DNA from: Deltaproteobacteria bacterium | GTDB lineage: Bacteria; Desulfobacterota; Desulfarculia; Adiutricales; JAGVGV01 | Direction of reading: 5' to 3' | Length of the DNA: 9,731 nt | Assembly: GCA_015233515.1 (NCBI GenBank) | Contig: JADFXS010000049.1 | Coordinates: forward strand, 1-9,731 | Shown: positions 7,396-9,731 of the stretch, one piece after another | How the letters are laid out: each line of letters opens with the position of its first letter | How positions within the stretch are numbered: position 1 is the first letter of the stretch | Notes under the pieces: generated by a model | Told to the model about the DNA's origin: nothing | The model's input: the letters and a program-made list of their open reading frames with translations, nothing else | Databases searched by the model: none | Translations under genes and position numbers: made by a program

Positions 7396-8756
7396 TATTT
7401 CACCTCGAACACGTGTGATGTAAGCTCTACTGATTCCCTAGGAATTAAAGTCGGCCACAGGGCGATGATTTCCGTCGCTTTCGGCCGGCCGCCAAAGAAA
7501 CATGAACCTGGAGGGCCGTTGAGAATTATGGGAGAAAACTCCGGCGCCAGTTTTTCCGCTTCTTTTTTATCATCTGTCTGGATCGCGATTCGAAGCACGA
7601 CTTCGTTTAACTCGCCGGACGGCGGAGGGGCGACCGGACCATGCAAGGCATTGACTCCCAAATAATCCACCCGAACCCTGTTAGCCTTCAATCCCTTTTT
7701 TTCCAATCTTTTCAGGATGATTTCCGCGGCGGCCTTGGCTTTATCCAGCGCGTCGGGCCAAGAAAATGGGAGATATCCTTCAATTTTGTATCCGGCCAGA
7801 TATCCGATACAGAGTTTCAATTGATCGGGACGCGGTTTTCCGGAAACATCTTCCAAACGGACGCGATTTTTTTCAATCCCGGTCAGCTTGGCTTGGCTGA
7901 TGTCCACAACGACATCCGGAGTGATATAATTGGCGGGATCGTGTATTTCATACAGAAGCTGTTCCTTGCATGTTTCCACGGATATCAGCCCGCCGCAGTC
8001 CGGCGCCTTGGTGATAACGATTTCATCGGTATCCCGGACTGCGGCGATCGGATAACCAAGCTCCTCCAGACCGGGCACACTACGCCACCCATAGTCGAAG
8101 TTACCGCCGCTCCCTTGGCCGCCGCATTCCAATAAATGACCGACGATAATGCCGCGCGCGAGTTTAGACCATTCATCCGTCTTCCACCCAAACTCATGAG
8201 CCAGAGGGGCCAGAAAAAGGCTCGAATCGGTGGCGCGTCCGGTAATGACGATATGGGCGCCCATTTCCAGACATTTTTTTATAGGTTCATGCCCGTAATA
8301 AACATTGGCATTTACGACTTTATCCTTGATTTCGGCGAAATCCCGGCCATCATCGAAGTTTTTTAGGGCCACCCCGTTTGACTGCAATTTTTGCAAATCA
8401 TCTAGCAGATCATCCCCTAAAACATAGCCGATTTTAAAATCCTTGACTTGAAGTTTGGCGGCCAGCTTTACTATTTCGTTTACCGCGCCGGTGACATTCA
8501 TACCGCCGGCGTTTGACAGAATTTTTACATTTTTTATTAGAGATTCCTTTAGAATGTCCCGCAACATTATGATGAAATCATGAGCAAAACCCTTTTCCGG
8601 ATTTCGTTGCCGTTGTCGCTGCATGATCGATAAAGTCAATTCAGCCAAATAATCGCAAGCGAGATAGTGCAAATCTCCTTTTTTAACCATATGGATGGCG
8701 GCATCGTTGCTATCGCCCCAGAATCCCTGGCCGCCTCCAATGCGGATAGTTTTCAT
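7395..8756 (-). CDS. AtuA-family protein, large domain (acyclic terpene utilisation family)
   Basis: Encodes 453 aa, about the length of the AtuA large domain alone (fused forms reach roughly 600). Recognisable conserved stretches: IRIGGGQGFWGDS (4-16), LSNAGGMNV (80-88), YGHEPIKKCLEMGAHIVITGR (about 154-174) continuing into ATDSSLFLAPL, GHLLECGGQGSGGNF (206-220), KAPDCGGLISV (250-260) and GPPGSCFFGGRP (414-425). The many Gly-rich loops suggest a nucleotide- or CoA-binding enzyme, but the reaction is not established. There is no signal peptide, so it is cytoplasmic. The start at 8756 is chosen over the in-frame upstream ATG at 8798 because AAGGAGG (8772-8766) lies nine bases before it, and because the promoter's predicted transcript start is near 8794. 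First gene of the operon, preceding its small partner domain and HMG-CoA reductase. It probably acts on a branched acid or CoA ester linked to mevalonate or terpene breakdown (inference). Confidence 0.9.
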   Translation of the reverse strand: MKTIRIGGGQGFWGDSNDAAIHMVKKGDLHYLACDYLAELTLSIMQRQRQRNPEKGFAHDFIIMLRDILKESLIKNVKILSNAGGMNVTGAVNEIVKLAAKLQVKDFKIGYVLGDDLLDDLQKLQSNGVALKNFDDGRDFAEIKDKVVNANVYYGHEPIKKCLEMGAHIVITGRATDSSLFLAPLAHEFGWKTDEWSKLARGIIVGHLLECGGQGSGGNFDYGWRSVPGLEELGYPIAAVRDTDEIVITKAPDCGGLISVETCKEQLLYEIHDPANYITPDVVVDISQAKLTGIEKNRVRLEDVSGKPRPDQLKLCIGYLAGYKIEGYLPFSWPDALDKAKAAAEIILKRLEKKGLKANRVRVDYLGVNALHGPVAPPPSGELNEVVLRIAIQTDDKKEAEKLAPEFSPIILNGPPGSCFFGGRPKATEIIALWPTLIPRESVELTSHVFEVK

Positions 8757-8765
8757 TATGAAGAG

Positions 8766-8772
8766 CCTCCTT
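8766..8772 (-). promoter_or_regulatory. Ribosome binding site fixing the AtuA start
   Basis: AAGGAGG on the - strand, nine bases before the ATG at 8756. It rules in favour of the 453-residue form of the protein. Confidence 0.85.
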
Positions 8773-8804
8773 TGGTTTTTCGCATAGATAATATTCATTT
8801 AAAG

Positions 8805-8820
8805 AGCAAGTTCCATGCCG
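8805..8820 (-). promoter_or_regulatory. Sigma-54 (-24/-12) promoter of the AtuA/HMG-CoA reductase operon
   Basis: On the - strand the sequence reads CGGCATGGAACTTGCT against the consensus TGGCACGGNNNTTGCW. The invariant GG (8819-8818) and GC (8807-8806) are exactly ten bases apart. Transcription should begin about 12 bases past the GC, near 8794, giving a leader of roughly 38 bases before the AtuA ATG. A gene for a sigma-54 activator lies directly upstream on the same strand, which strongly supports the call. Confidence 0.87.
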
Positions 8821-8839
8821 ACGTTTGCAGGCATGAAAC
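8810..8839. repeat. Inverted repeat overlapping the -24 element
   Basis: GTTCCATGCC (8810-8819) and GGCATGAAAC (8830-8839) are reverse complements at nine of ten positions around a 10-base spacer; the inner CATGCC/GGCATG is exact. The left arm is part of the sigma-54 promoter. It may be a site for a repressor or other regulator that competes with the polymerase. This is inferred from symmetry and position. Confidence 0.45.
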
Positions 8840-8843
8840 CTCA

Positions 8844-8890
8844 ATCGTATCAAGGGGTATATTAGGAAATATTGATCGTGCTTAAAGGGG
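8844..8890. promoter_or_regulatory. Possible upstream activator sites (imperfect direct repeats)
   Basis: ATCGTATCAAGGGG (8844-8857) and ATCGTGCTTAAAGGGG (8875-8890) share ATCGT and AAGGGG with a slightly different gap. Their ATCGT parts are 31 bases apart, about three helical turns. They lie some 50-96 bases upstream of the predicted transcript start, a workable place for binding of a sigma-54 activator. No palindrome is evident in each half, so confidence is low. Confidence 0.3.
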
Positions 8891-8947
8891 CTTGTCTACA
8901 TATTAAACAGGGCGGACTCGCGGCGGGGGGAATTCTTCGTCTACTTA

Positions 8948-8965
8948 GTAAGCACATGTTTACTT
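8948..8965. repeat. Imperfect palindrome just after the activator gene
   Basis: AGTAA (8948-8952) and TTACT (8960-8964) are reverse complements in an AT-rich context immediately past the activator's TAG stop (8971-8969). The stem is short and has no T-run, so it is a poor terminator. It could be a weak 3'-end hairpin or an operator half-site pair. Confidence 0.25.
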
Positions 8966-8968
8966 ATG

Positions 8969-9731
8969 CTACATATAACCATAATCTTTAAGTTTCCGAT
9001 AGAATGATCGACGACTGATACCTAACATCTTTATCGCCTTGCTTCTATTATTCTCGCAAGTCAACAAGGCATTTTTAATCAACTCTTTTTCGGTTAAGTG
9101 AATTCTATCCCATAACGGGCCGACATCAATCTGCTTCACCGCTTTAGTTTGATAAATTTTCTCGCGGGCTTCATTTATATGCGCCGGCAGATGATTCAAG
9201 GTTATTTCCTGTTCCGAACACATGATCGTGGCGTATTCCATGCAATTCTGCAATTCCCGCACATTGCCCGGCCAATCGTGCAGATTGAAAAAATTGAAAA
9301 CTTCAGGCGAAAGGGTCAAATTTTTATCATATTTATTATTATAATGCTGCAAAAAGTGATAAGCCAGCAAACCGATATCTTCTCCGCGCTCGCGTAGCGG
9401 CGGAATTGTGATCGATACGACATTAATACGGTAATATAAATCGTTCCTGAACGCGCCTTGCTTCACCAACTGTTCCAGATGCTTATTGGTCGCGGCGATT
9501 ACCCGCACATTGACCTTTAAATTCTGGGAGCGACCTACTTTTTCGATTTCTTTTTCTTGCAGGACTCTTAGTAACTTGGACTGCATGACCGGGGAGATAT
9601 CACCTATTTCATCCAGGAAAATGGTTCCGCCGTCGGCCAGTTCGAACTTGCCTAGTTTTCCTCCCCGCTTTCCCCCGGTAAACGAACCTTCTTCATAACC
9701 GAAAAGTTCCGTTTCCAACAAGGTTTCGGGT
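8969..9731 (-). CDS. Sigma-54-dependent transcriptional activator (AAA+ and Fis-type HTH), N-terminus off the window
   Basis: The frame stays open to the right edge, where it reads [11 protein letters not shown], so the TTG at 9721 is internal. Counting from that TTG: the sigma-54 contact loop is GSFTGG (12-17) where the family usually has GAFTGA; Walker B is [11 protein letters not shown] (31-41); the sensor and arginine-finger region is VRVIAATN to [11 protein letters not shown] (72-101); WPGNVREL follows at 150-157; and a Fis-type helix-turn-helix lies at about 212-246 ([21 protein letters not shown]). Walker A and the N-terminal sensory domain are outside the window, so the inducer input is not visible. 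Known role: ATP-driven opening of sigma-54 promoter complexes. It lies 150 bases upstream of, and in the same direction as, a clear sigma-54 promoter, so it probably activates the AtuA/HMG-CoA reductase operon (inference). Confidence 0.95.
   Translation of the reverse strand, partial: PETLLETELFGYEEGSFTGGKRGGKLGKFELADGGTIFLDEIGDISPVMQSKLLRVLQEKEIEKVGRSQNLKVNVRVIAATNKHLEQLVKQGAFRNDLYYRINVVSITIPPLRERGEDIGLLAYHFLQHYNNKYDKNLTLSPEVFNFFNLHDWPGNVRELQNCMEYATIMCSEQEITLNHLPAHINEAREKIYQTKAVKQIDVGPLWDRIHLTEKELIKNALLTCENNRSKAIKMLGISRRSFYRKLKDYGYM

Noticed and set aside
7641..8135. A 164-codon open frame on the + strand opposite the AtuA gene
   Set aside because: It is antisense to a well-conserved family gene. 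The translation has no recognisable motif.
8757..8798. A 14-residue N-terminal extension of the AtuA protein from the ATG at 8798
   Set aside because: The extension lies upstream of a good ribosome binding site (8772-8766), is not part of the family sequence, and its ATG falls at or just before the predicted sigma-54 transcript start.

Overview
The window suggests a Gram-negative, probably anaerobic proteobacterium-like organism, most likely of the Desulfobacterota type. This is an inference from gene content: a sigma-54 promoter with an adjacent sigma-54 activator, a Cache-type chemoreceptor whose signalling tip reads [12 protein letters not shown], a hybrid histidine kinase, a TctA-type carboxylate transporter and a class II HMG-CoA reductase. 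There are no RNA genes, insertion sequences or CRISPR arrays. The two halves of the window are convergent and meet at a hairpin region near 3700-3800.

Left half (+ strand, 1-3711). The 3' end of a hybrid histidine kinase (ATPase domain plus C-terminal receiver) runs to 706. After a 202-base gap come a secreted PstS-like solute-binding protein (909-1712) and a methyl-accepting chemotaxis protein (1789-3711), which look co-transcribed. No ABC permease or ATPase lies between or after them, so the binding protein may serve sensing rather than uptake.

Right half (- strand, read from 9731 down to 3865). The 3' part of a sigma-54 activator (AAA+ domain and Fis-type helix-turn-helix) ends at 8969. 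About 150 bases downstream is a near-consensus sigma-54 promoter (GG-N10-GC at 8806-8819). It faces a five-gene operon: an AtuA-family protein (453 aa), a separate small AtuA C-terminal-domain protein (113 aa), a class II degradative HMG-CoA reductase with its full catalytic set (420 aa), a small two-helix membrane protein (145 aa) and a TctA-like permease. The first three genes overlap or nearly overlap. A 123-base gap holding a large inverted repeat separates them from the last two, which overlap by four bases. A strong intrinsic terminator at 3758-3791 closes the operon.

Working model (inference): the operon imports and oxidises mevalonate or a related branched hydroxy acid. The TctA-like permease and its small partner would do the uptake. 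HMG-CoA reductase would convert mevalonate, CoA and 2 NAD+ to HMG-CoA and 2 NADH. The split AtuA pair would act on a related branched C5-C6 or terpene-derived acid or its CoA ester. HMG-CoA lyase is not in the window. The combination of a split AtuA, a degradative HMG-CoA reductase and a TctA system under sigma-54 control is the part most worth following up.
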